A DNA stretch of 64,000 nucleotides from Thermodesulfobacterium geofontis OPF15 (GTDB taxonomy: Bacteria; Desulfobacterota; Thermodesulfobacteria; Thermodesulfobacteriales; Thermodesulfobacteriaceae), in contig NC_015682.1 of assembly GCF_000215975.1 (NCBI RefSeq), forward strand, positions 868,001 to 932,000, in the 5' to 3' direction. Positions 17,651 to 25,637 of this stretch are shown piece after piece (position 1 is the stretch's first letter; each line of letters begins with the position of its first letter). The notes below the pieces were generated by a model. That model saw only the letters and a program-made list of their open reading frames with translations. It ran no database searches and was not told the DNA's origin. The position numbers and the translations under genes are program-made.

Positions 17651-18202
17651 TTATTTTGCTATCTTGTCTATTATTTCTTTAAGTTCTAAATCCAACTCTT
17701 TTAAAGCTTTTATACTTTCAGTGTCCAAATTACCCATATATCTAATCGCTGTACTTGGTTTAAATGTTCCCACTATTATTCTTCCATTTTTTTCGTATAC
17801 GTATATTTTGAAGGGAAATTGTGATATAAGCTGTGGATTATGTTTTATTATTTTTGCATATTGAGGTGTTTTATAGATAAGATATATGCATATATTTCCC
17901 CATAAATCCTTATTTTCTTGTTCTTCTAATAATTTTAATATATGGAAAATTTTAAAATTCTTTTTTTCAAGTTCAGTTCTTAAGAACTTATCCAGTTCTT
18001 CATAAGACCATCTGGTTGCTTTTTCATATACATCAGACATTTCTTCCTCTTCTGAAGGTTCAGGGATTGCTTCTTTTTCATCATATCCTGTTCCTAAATA
18101 GTCTCCAGTTTCAAAAGATATATCCTTTATCACACCCCCACAAGAAATAATAGTCATAGAAAAAATAGTTATAAATACATTTTTAAGCAAATCTTTCCTC
18201 AT
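17651..18202 (-). CDS. DUF302-domain lipoprotein
   Basis: 183 residues. The N-terminus MRKDLLKNVFITIFSMTIISC has a lipobox with Cys21, so the protein should be anchored to a periplasm-facing membrane surface. After an acidic linker (EPSEEEE) comes a DUF302-like domain: NFKIFHILKLLEEQEN, then ICIYLIYKTPQYAKII, LISQFPFKIYVYEKNGRIIVG and a closing helix. DUF302 function is unknown, but such proteins often accompany sulfur or thiol metabolism genes. It is the first gene of the leftward operon and its start lies about 35 bp from the sigma54-type promoter at 18237-18251. Confidence 0.72.
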   Translation of the reverse strand: MRKDLLKNVFITIFSMTIISCGGVIKDISFETGDYLGTGYDEKEAIPEPSEEEEMSDVYEKATRWSYEELDKFLRTELEKKNFKIFHILKLLEEQENKDLWGNICIYLIYKTPQYAKIIKHNPQLISQFPFKIYVYEKNGRIIVGTFKPSTAIRYMGNLDTESIKALKELDLELKEIIDKIAK

Positions 18203-18236
18203 AATGCTTTTTACTGAAATTTTTAATTATGAAAAA

Positions 18237-18251
18237 GCAAAGTTGATGCCA
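18237..18251 (-). promoter_or_regulatory. Sigma54 promoter of the DUF302-porin-molybdoenzyme operon
   Basis: On the minus strand TGGCATCAACTTTGC matches the -24/-12 consensus, with GG and GC separated by exactly 10 bp. The expected transcription start is near 18225, about 23 nt before the lipoprotein start codon. Confidence 0.75.
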
Positions 18252-18314
18252 AAAATTTAATAATGTTAAATTGATTGAAATTATTAATTTTTAAAAAATT
18301 TTAAAAAATAAATA

Positions 18315-18353
18315 TTGTCCGAAAGGGAACAATGGTTGTTCCGAATGGGACAA
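18315..18353. promoter_or_regulatory. Tandem 18-bp inverted repeats, likely enhancer for the sigma54 activator
   Basis: Two near-palindromes, TTGTCCGAAAGGGAACAA (18315-18332) and TTGTTCCGAATGGGACAA (18336-18353), lie with centres 21 bp apart, i.e. two helical turns. Each pairs a TTGTCC arm with a TTGTTCC arm. The midpoint (about 18334) is 83-84 bp from the GG of both divergent sigma54-type promoters. A further half-site-like GGAACG follows at about 18357. Confidence 0.75.
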
Positions 18354-18416
18354 TGGAGGAACGAAAATAAAAAACTAAAAGATTTGAATTTTAGAAATTT
18401 AGGAAATTTTTTAATA

Positions 18417-18431
18417 GGCACATTCTTTGCT
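18417..18431 (+). promoter_or_regulatory. Sigma54 promoter of the split TauE genes
   Basis: GGCACATTCTTTGCT has GG and GC separated by exactly 10 bp and matches both half consensus elements apart from the leading T. The expected start is near 18442, leaving a roughly 24-nt leader containing AAGGAGGGG before the ATG at 18466. This also shows that an upstream in-frame TTG at 18427 cannot be the start codon. Confidence 0.78.
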
Positions 18432-18465
18432 CACACTTTTTAAAAACCAAAAGGAGGGGAGGGTT

Positions 18466-19761
18466 ATGCGGTACAAATTAAAATTTAATTTTATTTCCTT
18501 TCTATTATTTATTTTTATTCTTTTTTCTAACCATCTTTTAGCACATTCCCAGGTTAAGCTTACCGAACCTACTAAGGAAGCACCATCTTTAAAAATTGAG
18601 CTACAGGCTGATAAAACATCCTTTAAAGGTGGTGAAAAAATCAAACTTACAGGAAAAGTGCCTGAAGGTTACAGAGTAAATTTTATAGAAATTACTTCTA
18701 AGGAAAAAGTACAAGTTAGTAGATTGGATAGAAAGGATTTTAAATTTTATTTAAGTAAAGAAATACCAGCTTTTTATCAAATATGGATCGCCGATGATTA
18801 TATAGCTAAGGTAGATAAAAATGGAACGGTAGAAGAAAGACCCGTAAAAGAAATCTATCAAAAATACAAACAGGATAAAAAATGGAGAATAGGAGAATTT
18901 TTAAAGGAAAGTAATGCTAATGTAGCCTTTATCACCCCTGTTAAAGAAATTAAACAAATTGATGTGTGGAAGACTACAGTATTAAGGGCTATTATAGGCT
19001 CAAGAGGTATTAAATTAGAACCTCTTACTGATAAAAAGGACATAAGTAAGGAAGCTGCCAGATTAATTCAAACAAGGTTTAAAGAATTTGAGAAAATTTT
19101 TATACTTACAAAAATTAAAAACAATCCTGATGGAACCTTTGAGACAGAGATAACACTTCCTGAGAATGCTCCCAAAGGGGAGTTTATAGTGGTAGCTGTA
19201 GCTAATAAAGAAGTAAAAAGTGACCCTATTCAACTAACTCATAATATTTCTTTTCCTAAGGTATATTTTCCTGTAGCCGGGACTTCTACTAATATGTTTG
19301 GACCTCTTATATTATCTTTTCTTATTTGTACTTTTGGAGTAATAATGGGAGCAGGTGGAGGTTTTATTTTAAATCCTTTATTGATTCTTATTTATGGATT
19401 ACCTCATGGTGTGGTTGCTGGTTCAGTAATGCCCACCGTACTTTTTAGCCAGGCTTCAGGGATTTACAATTACTCAAAAATAGGATTTATCAATTGGAAA
19501 CTTGGAATCGGAGTAGGTATTTTTATGTTAATCGGTGGTTTCTTAGGTCCTCTTTTAAATCAGTTTGTTACTTTAGAGGAATATAAGTTTATCTTTGGAA
19601 TTATACTTTTAATACTTGCAGCCCTTCTTCTCTGGCAGACAACCCCAGGTTATATTGAAAAGAATAAGAAGGAAAGGGCTATTCTTCAAGAATATCTAAA
19701 ACGTGCTAAGGAAGCTAAGGAAAGAAAATCCAAAATAGGAGGTGAAACGTATGAAGCTTAA
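18466..19761 (+). CDS. TauE/SafE-type exporter, first half, with large ectodomain
   Basis: 431 residues. The N-terminal hydrophobic segment (ISFLLFIFILFSNHLL) is followed by about 230 residues that should lie outside the cytoplasm and look beta-rich (SLKIELQADKTSFKGGEKIKLTGKVP; a second such region with DGTFETEITLPENAPKGEFIVVAV). Then come about four transmembrane segments that form one TauE repeat, with VIMGAGGGFILNPLLILIYGLP. The C-terminus is a charged Lys/Glu-rich tail. The second TauE repeat is in the next gene, which overlaps by 11 bp, so the working transporter is probably a two-subunit complex. Controlled by the sigma54-type promoter at 18417. Confidence 0.82.
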   Translation: MRYKLKFNFISFLLFIFILFSNHLLAHSQVKLTEPTKEAPSLKIELQADKTSFKGGEKIKLTGKVPEGYRVNFIEITSKEKVQVSRLDRKDFKFYLSKEIPAFYQIWIADDYIAKVDKNGTVEERPVKEIYQKYKQDKKWRIGEFLKESNANVAFITPVKEIKQIDVWKTTVLRAIIGSRGIKLEPLTDKKDISKEAARLIQTRFKEFEKIFILTKIKNNPDGTFETEITLPENAPKGEFIVVAVANKEVKSDPIQLTHNISFPKVYFPVAGTSTNMFGPLILSFLICTFGVIMGAGGGFILNPLLILIYGLPHGVVAGSVMPTVLFSQASGIYNYSKIGFINWKLGIGVGIFMLIGGFLGPLLNQFVTLEEYKFIFGIILLILAALLLWQTTPGYIEKNKKERAILQEYLKRAKEAKERKSKIGGETYEA

Positions 19762-20155
19762 GGTAGAATTTTGGGGACAAGAGTTTGAAGCTAATATGAT
19801 AATTGGTGCTATAGGAGGGTTTTTGATCGCTGTTGCCTCAAGTTTAGGAGGTTTCGGAGGAGGACCCTTTGTAGTTCCCCTTATGACAGTTATCATGGGT
19901 CTTCCAATTTATGTAGTAGTAGGAAGTTCACTTTTAGCTATCTTTTTTAATACCCTTATGGGGAGCTTACGTTATTTCTTTTTTGGACAAACTGACCTTT
20001 TGTTATTTATAGTTATGGCTATAGGTGCAGTAGCAGCTGGTTTTGTAGGACCAAGAATTGCTAAAAGATTGAGTCCTGTCTGGGTTAAAAGAGTTGCTGC
20101 TATAGGTATAATTTATCTTGGATTAAAACTCTTAAATGTTCCATTTATTCCTTAA
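19751..20155 (+). CDS. TauE/SafE-type exporter, second half
   Basis: 134 residues from the ATG at 19751, which has AGGAGG eight bases upstream (a GTG at 19742 is less well placed). About four transmembrane segments form a single TauE repeat, with ASSLGGFGGGPFVVPLMTVIMGLP as the conserved repeat motif and MGSLRYFFFGQTDLLLF next. It complements the repeat at the C-terminus of the preceding protein; together they make one full-length TauE-type permease core. The overlap of the two genes argues for a stable complex. Family members export sulfite or sulfonates; the true substrate is unknown. Confidence 0.82.
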   Translation: MKLKVEFWGQEFEANMIIGAIGGFLIAVASSLGGFGGGPFVVPLMTVIMGLPIYVVVGSSLLAIFFNTLMGSLRYFFFGQTDLLLFIVMAIGAVAAGFVGPRIAKRLSPVWVKRVAAIGIIYLGLKLLNVPFIP

Positions 20156-20179
20156 TCCTCTAATCCTCCATATTCCTCT

Positions 20180-20220
20180 AAGGACCGGCCTAACTTAGTC
20201 TTAGGTCGGTCCTTTAATTT
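20180..20220 (+). terminator. Intrinsic terminator after the split TauE genes
   Basis: A 14-bp stem (AAGGACCGGCCTAA / TTAGGTCGGTCCTT, one G-T pair; 20180-20193 with 20201-20214) and a 7-nt loop are followed by TTAATTT. It separates the sigma54-controlled pair from ileS. Confidence 0.85.
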
Positions 20221-20320
20221 AATCAATATTTTCTTTATAAAAAGTCTTACTATAATCTTTTTAGTAAAGTTGTGATAAAATAGAAAATCTGATTTGAGAT
20301 TTTTCAAAGGAGGGATCTTG

Positions 20321-23137
20321 ATGGATTGGAAAGAGACTTTAAATCTTCCAAAGACTGAGTTCCCTATGAAAGCCAATCTCACTCAAAGAGAGCCCTTATT
20401 TTTAGAATTTTGGGAAAAAGAAAAGATATATGAAAAAATGTTAGAAAAAAGGGCAAATGCACCTTTATATATTTTGCACGACGGTCCTCCTTATGCAAAT
20501 GGACCTATTCATTTAGGAACTGCTTTAAATAAGATTTTAAAAGATATTATCGTAAAAAGTAAATCTATGTTAGGATATAGAGTGCCTTTTGTTCCTGGTT
20601 GGGACTGTCACGGATTACCTATAGAACTTAAGGTAGAACAAGAATTAAATGTTAAAAGGGGTGAGCTTCCACCTTTGGTAATAAGAGAAGCCTGTAGAAA
20701 ATATGCAGAAAAATATATAAACATTCAGAGAGAAGAATTTAAACGTCTTGGAGTATTTGCTAAGTGGGGTTCTCCTTATCTTACTATGGATTTTAAATAT
20801 GAAGCTACAATTGCAAGGGAATTTTTAAGATTTTTGGAAAGTGAGCAAGTTTATCAAAGAAAAAAACCTGTTTTTTGGTGCCCTAATTGTGTTACTGCCC
20901 TTGCAGAGGCAGAAGTTGAATATGAACCTCATAAATCCCCTTCCATTTATGTTAAATTTCCTTTAACTAAGGAGACAAAAGAATTTTTAGAAAAAGATCT
21001 AAGTTTAAAAATTTCAAAACCCATCTCTATTTTTATTTGGACAACAACCCCTTGGACACTGCCTGCTAATCTTGCTTTAGCATTTAATCCAGAATTTGAC
21101 TATCTTATTATTGAATGGGATGAAGAATTTTATATTGTTGCTGAAGGAAGGATATCTTCTTTGTGTGCTGAATTAGATAAAGAGCTTCCTAAAATAATTG
21201 CTAAAATTGATACTAAAAAACTTGAAGGTAAAAAAGCTTTTCATCCCTTTTATGAAAAAGAAAGTTTAATTATTTTAGCAGACTTTGTAACCTTAGAGAC
21301 AGGAACAGGTATTGTTCATATAGCACCAGGACATGGAGAAGAGGATTATCAAATAGGTTTGAAATATAATCTTGAGGTTTATGTTCCTGTAGATGAAGAA
21401 GGAAAATTTTATTCTCATATTCCTTTAGTTGGAGGAATGAATATCTATGAAGCTAATGAAGTTATTCTATCGGTTCTTAAAGAAAAGGGTAACCTTTTAT
21501 ATCATACTACAATTGAGCATAGTTATCCCTATTGCTGGAGATGTAAAAAACCTATTATTTTTAGAGCTGAAGACCAATGGTTTATTTCCATGTCAGCTAA
21601 GGGATTAAGAGAAAAGGCTTTAAAAAGTCTTGAAAAGGTAAATTTTATTCCTTCCTGGGGGAGGAATCGTCTTTATTCCATGCTTGAAAAAAGACCAGAC
21701 TGGTGTATTTCTCGCCAAAGGGTGTGGGGAGTTCCTATAACTGTTTTCAAATGTAAAAACTGTAAAGAAGTTTTAAAAGATTTTAAGTATTATGAAAAAG
21801 TTATTTCTTTATTTGAAAAAGAAGGGTGTGATCCTTGGTTTATAAAATCTCCTAAGGAACTATTGCCAGAAGACATAACTTGTCCCAAATGCGGAAGTAA
21901 AGAATTTGAAAAAGAAAAAGATATTCTTGATGTTTGGTTTGATTCGGGAGTTTCTTTTGCAGGGGTTCTTGAAAAGAATGAAGAACTTTCTTTTCCTGCT
22001 GATTTATATTTAGAAGGTTCTGACCAACACAGAGGTTGGTTTCATAGCTCTCTTTTATGCTCTATAGGAACAAGAGGAGTCCCTCCTTATAAAACTATAT
22101 TGACCCATGGTTTTGTAGTTGATGGACAAGGAAGAAAGATGTCAAAAAGTCTTGGAAATGTTATTCATCCACAAGATTTAATTAAACAGTACGGAGCAGA
22201 AATTGTAAGACTTTGGGTTTCTGCTGAAGATTATAGGGACGATATCAAAATTTCTAAAGAAATTTTAGATCGTTTGGTTGAATCTTATAGAAAAATAAGA
22301 AATACCTGTAGATTTCTTATAGGGAATTTATACGATTTTGATCCCAAAAAAGACCTAATTCCCTTTGAAAAACTTCCAGAATTTGAAAAATATATTCTTT
22401 ATAGACTTAGCAAACTAATTGAGAAAGTTAGAAAGGCTTATGAAAGATTTGATTTTCATATTGTATATCATGAACTTCACAGATTTTGTGTAGTAGAGCT
22501 TTCTTCTTTAATTATAGATATTAACAGAGATTATCTTTATTGTGAACTCCCTGATAGCTTTAAAAGAAGAGCAACTCAAACAGTATTTTATTATGCTCTT
22601 GATAGTTTAGTAAAATTGATGGCACCTATTCTTTCGTTTACTGCTGAAGAGATATGGCAAAGTTTACCTTATAAAGCTGAAGAAATGTCTGTATTTTTAA
22701 CAGATTTTCCTTCCTATACTTTTGAACTTTCAGAAAGTGATATCAAAAAATGGGAAAAATACTTAAAATTAAGAGAAGAAATTTTAAGAGCTTTAGAAAG
22801 AGCAAGAAAAGATTATAAGATTATAGATACCTTTCTTTCTGCAGAAGTATTTGTAAAGGCTGGAGAAGAGCTGAAACCATACTTAGAAAATTCCTCTTTC
22901 TGGGAATATTTTCTTATGGTGTCTAAATTTGAATTAACTGAAAAAATTGAAAAGAGTAATGAATCAGAAGTGGTTTATCAATCAGACGAAATTGAGAATT
23001 TAGTTATAAAAATAAAACCTACAGAAAATAAAAAATGTGAAAGATGCTGGCAAAGAAAACCAGAGGTAGGTAAACTTGAAATTCCTGATCTTTGCAATCG
23101 TTGTTATGAGGTAATAAAGTCTTTAAATAAACAATAG
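20321..23137 (+). CDS. ileS: Isoleucyl-tRNA synthetase
   Basis: Charges tRNA-Ile in the cytoplasm; class I synthetase of 938 residues from the ATG at 20321, preceded by AAAGGAGGG. The HIGH motif is HLGT in PPYANGPIHLGTALNK; the KMSKS motif is present as KMSKSLGNV. The CP1 editing domain (TTPWTLPANLAL, GTGIVHIAPGHGEEDY) and Trp-rich zinc sites are intact. The C-terminal zinc finger is CERCWQRKPEVG followed by CNRCYE, giving the eubacterial type. No T-box leader is visible. lspA follows after 2 bp, a common pairing. Confidence 0.98.
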   Translation: MDWKETLNLPKTEFPMKANLTQREPLFLEFWEKEKIYEKMLEKRANAPLYILHDGPPYANGPIHLGTALNKILKDIIVKSKSMLGYRVPFVPGWDCHGLPIELKVEQELNVKRGELPPLVIREACRKYAEKYINIQREEFKRLGVFAKWGSPYLTMDFKYEATIAREFLRFLESEQVYQRKKPVFWCPNCVTALAEAEVEYEPHKSPSIYVKFPLTKETKEFLEKDLSLKISKPISIFIWTTTPWTLPANLALAFNPEFDYLIIEWDEEFYIVAEGRISSLCAELDKELPKIIAKIDTKKLEGKKAFHPFYEKESLIILADFVTLETGTGIVHIAPGHGEEDYQIGLKYNLEVYVPVDEEGKFYSHIPLVGGMNIYEANEVILSVLKEKGNLLYHTTIEHSYPYCWRCKKPIIFRAEDQWFISMSAKGLREKALKSLEKVNFIPSWGRNRLYSMLEKRPDWCISRQRVWGVPITVFKCKNCKEVLKDFKYYEKVISLFEKEGCDPWFIKSPKELLPEDITCPKCGSKEFEKEKDILDVWFDSGVSFAGVLEKNEELSFPADLYLEGSDQHRGWFHSSLLCSIGTRGVPPYKTILTHGFVVDGQGRKMSKSLGNVIHPQDLIKQYGAEIVRLWVSAEDYRDDIKISKEILDRLVESYRKIRNTCRFLIGNLYDFDPKKDLIPFEKLPEFEKYILYRLSKLIEKVRKAYERFDFHIVYHELHRFCVVELSSLIIDINRDYLYCELPDSFKRRATQTVFYYALDSLVKLMAPILSFTAEEIWQSLPYKAEEMSVFLTDFPSYTFELSESDIKKWEKYLKLREEILRALERARKDYKIIDTFLSAEVFVKAGEELKPYLENSSFWEYFLMVSKFELTEKIEKSNESEVVYQSDEIENLVIKIKPTENKKCERCWQRKPEVGKLEIPDLCNRCYEVIKSLNKQ

Positions 23138-23139
23138 AT

Positions 23140-23610
23140 ATGCGACCATTTTGGTTAAGTGCAAGTTTAATTTTTATTTTAGATAGAATTAGTAAATATT
23201 TAATTCTTAAAGCTCAATTTGAGAAAATAGAAATTTTGCCGATTTTAAATATAGTTAAAGTGTGGAATAAAGGAATAGCCTTTGGATTATTTTCTAAAAC
23301 TGGAATCCTTAATACTATCCTTTTAATTTTTGTAACCTTAGTTGTTTTACTAATTATCTATGTTTGGGCAAAAAAGATTTATTTTCAGAATAAAGAAGAC
23401 AAAATCTCTTTGATATCACTTGGAATGTTACTTGGAGGCGGACTTGGTAATTTGATAGATAGAATCTTTTTTGGAAAGGTATTTGATTTTATAGATCTTC
23501 ATATTAAAAATCTGCATTGGCCTGTTTTCAATGTAGCAGATATAGCTATTACTTTAGCTCTTTTTTTATTAATTTTTAGAACTTTAAAAATTCGAAATGT
23601 ATTATCTTAA
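23140..23610 (+). CDS. lspA: Lipoprotein signal peptidase
   Basis: The inner-membrane aspartyl protease that removes signal peptides from prolipoproteins. 156 residues, four transmembrane segments. Conserved regions: DRISKYLI near the N-terminus, NKGIAFGLF (family NxGxAFG), GGGLGNLIDR with the first catalytic Asp, and VFNVADIAITLA with the second. Several lipoproteins in this window (CsgG, the secretin, the DUF302 protein) would be substrates. Confidence 0.96.
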   Translation: MRPFWLSASLIFILDRISKYLILKAQFEKIEILPILNIVKVWNKGIAFGLFSKTGILNTILLIFVTLVVLLIIYVWAKKIYFQNKEDKISLISLGMLLGGGLGNLIDRIFFGKVFDFIDLHIKNLHWPVFNVADIAITLALFLLIFRTLKIRNVLS

Positions 23611-25507
23611 AATAATAAAACATCAAAAACTAATGGATTTTCTTTTTCAAGCTCAGGCCTTTTCTGCAGAAACATTTTTAAAAGATTTATTGTCAAGAAG
23701 GTTAGCGATAGTTGATAAAAATATTTATAAGTTAAATCCTGAAGACATTCTTTATTTAGATAAAATTTTAGAAAAATTTAAAACCGAATTTTCTCCTCTT
23801 TTAAAATCAGCACCAATTCCTTTTTCTTTCCTGTTAACTAAATCTCAAACAGAAAAGATCTCTGATACAATTCTTAGAGCCGGAAAAATTTATTTGGAAG
23901 ACCCATCTATCAAGGAAGGAGTAAATTCCTTTTTAAAGCATAGTAATATCTTTTATAAAATAGATTCTTGGAAGAACTTATGGGAACTCATTTTACCTTC
24001 TACAGTTGACCCAAAAATTGAACTTTTTTATAAAGATATTTTTTGGTATGGAAGCAAAGGACCGTGTTTTTTTTGCAAAACCTTTTGGCATGATTCTTTA
24101 AATTGCCCATCATTGTTAGATTCAGAACCAAGAAATACCTTTTTGTCTTCCTTAAACTTTCATTTTAGAGAAATTTCTCAACTTCTTTGGAAGGGGATAT
24201 ACGAAAAAGATTTAGATTTTAATGAACTTAAATATTTTTATATAAGAAACTTTTATTTATTACCTGAATTTTTAAAAGTAGTATTTTATAGATACGATAC
24301 TATAGAAACCTGGGGTCATCTAAAACTTGATATAGAAACACCTATTAGAGGAGGAAATCTCGGTTTAGGATTGGAATATCTAATAAAAAAGAATTTTGAG
24401 AGTGCAAAAAGAGAGTTTTCTGAAATAGAAGATGATTTTAGAGCAAGTATAGGGCTTTCTTTAATAAATATTATAAATAAAGATTTAAAAAGTGCCCTCT
24501 ATTATATAGAAAAAGCTCTTTTTCAAGTAAAAACACCTTTTTTAAAAAGTTACCTACTTTTTTTAAGGGGTTATTTCCATGAATATATGGGTGAGAGCTT
24601 TATAGCAGATGAATTTTATAAGTCCGCTTTAGAAGAGGATTCTACTTGTTTGCCTGCTTTATATTATTTTAACTTGGCAAAATATGTAAAAGGTTCTCCT
24701 CTTTCAGAAATCCTTGTTTATTTTAATCATCCTTATCTTTTATATTGGAGTTATTTAGAGCCTCTCTTTATAAAAGATCAAAGGGAATTAGAAGAATTTT
24801 TATATGAAAAAATTGCAGAAAAAAGGGAGCAAGCCTCTCAAAGACTTAAAGAAACAGAAGATCGCTATCACAAAATAAAAATTTTTTTATCTGATTCTGA
24901 GAAAAAAGAATATGAAGAAAGATTATCTCAGATAAGAGAAAATATTCATAAAGGAGGATTAGGATTAATTGAAAGTGGTTATTCAAAAGCATTAGAAATA
25001 GATCTTGAATTACAAGGCTACATTTACAGAATTATTAAAAATCTTAGAGAAGATTTTGAAAAAATTAAAAGTGATTATAAAAATCTTAGTTCTTTTTGGA
25101 GAAAATATCCTTATAAGTATGAAGACGTAAATTTTGGGAAGGAATTAAAAATCTTCTCAGATCTTGTGCAAAAAATTGAAGTAAAATTAAAGAGAAGGGA
25201 CCCCTCAGATGTTTTATCGTTCTTAATTTCTGAAATAAATTCTTGTAAAGAAAAGGCAGAAACTCTAAAAACTTTAAAAGAAGATCTTATCAAAAAGTGG
25301 AGTTTTAGAATAAGATTGGCTGATTTTTTAAGAAATTTTTCGCTTTTAGAATTTATTATAGCAGGTGTTTATATAATCGTTCCTTATTTACCTATTTCTG
25401 AAAATTTTAAAAATTTTTTTAGTACTTCTTCTTTTCTTTTGATTTCCCTTCTTTTACTTATAATCTGTCTATTCTTTTCATATTTTAAAAAATATGAGTT
25501 TGAATAA
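23597..25507 (+). CDS. Unknown TPR-like membrane protein with a CCHC zinc-knuckle motif
   Basis: 636 residues; I do not recognise the family. It overlaps lspA by 14 bp. A compact CFFCKTFWHDSLNC at residues 157-170 fits the C-x2-C-x4-H-x4-C zinc-knuckle spacing exactly. Residues about 270-360 look like tetratricopeptide helices (FESAKREFSEIEDDFRASIG; AADEFYKSALEEDSTCLPAL-type repeats). A long charged coiled coil occupies about 390-570. Two transmembrane segments close the protein (LLEFIIAGVYIIVPYLPI and FLLISLLLLIICLFFSYF). An inner-membrane scaffold with its bulk in the cytoplasm is the simplest reading. Confidence 0.6.
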   Translation: MYYLKIIKHQKLMDFLFQAQAFSAETFLKDLLSRRLAIVDKNIYKLNPEDILYLDKILEKFKTEFSPLLKSAPIPFSFLLTKSQTEKISDTILRAGKIYLEDPSIKEGVNSFLKHSNIFYKIDSWKNLWELILPSTVDPKIELFYKDIFWYGSKGPCFFCKTFWHDSLNCPSLLDSEPRNTFLSSLNFHFREISQLLWKGIYEKDLDFNELKYFYIRNFYLLPEFLKVVFYRYDTIETWGHLKLDIETPIRGGNLGLGLEYLIKKNFESAKREFSEIEDDFRASIGLSLINIINKDLKSALYYIEKALFQVKTPFLKSYLLFLRGYFHEYMGESFIADEFYKSALEEDSTCLPALYYFNLAKYVKGSPLSEILVYFNHPYLLYWSYLEPLFIKDQRELEEFLYEKIAEKREQASQRLKETEDRYHKIKIFLSDSEKKEYEERLSQIRENIHKGGLGLIESGYSKALEIDLELQGYIYRIIKNLREDFEKIKSDYKNLSSFWRKYPYKYEDVNFGKELKIFSDLVQKIEVKLKRRDPSDVLSFLISEINSCKEKAETLKTLKEDLIKKWSFRIRLADFLRNFSLLEFIIAGVYIIVPYLPISENFKNFFSTSSFLLISLLLLIICLFFSYFKKYEFE

Positions 25508-25637
25508 AAAATTCCTTATCCAAGATAATACCTGTTCCTCTGAATTAGATATGGGTTGTTTTAGCATATCAAGAGCAAATTTTATTTACTTGGTAAAAAT
25601 TTTAAAATAAATTATATTATGTTATAAACTTTTAGTA

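Noticed and set aside
20221-20320. T-box leader ahead of ileS
   Set aside because: The gap is about 100 bp, too short, and has no T-box consensus.
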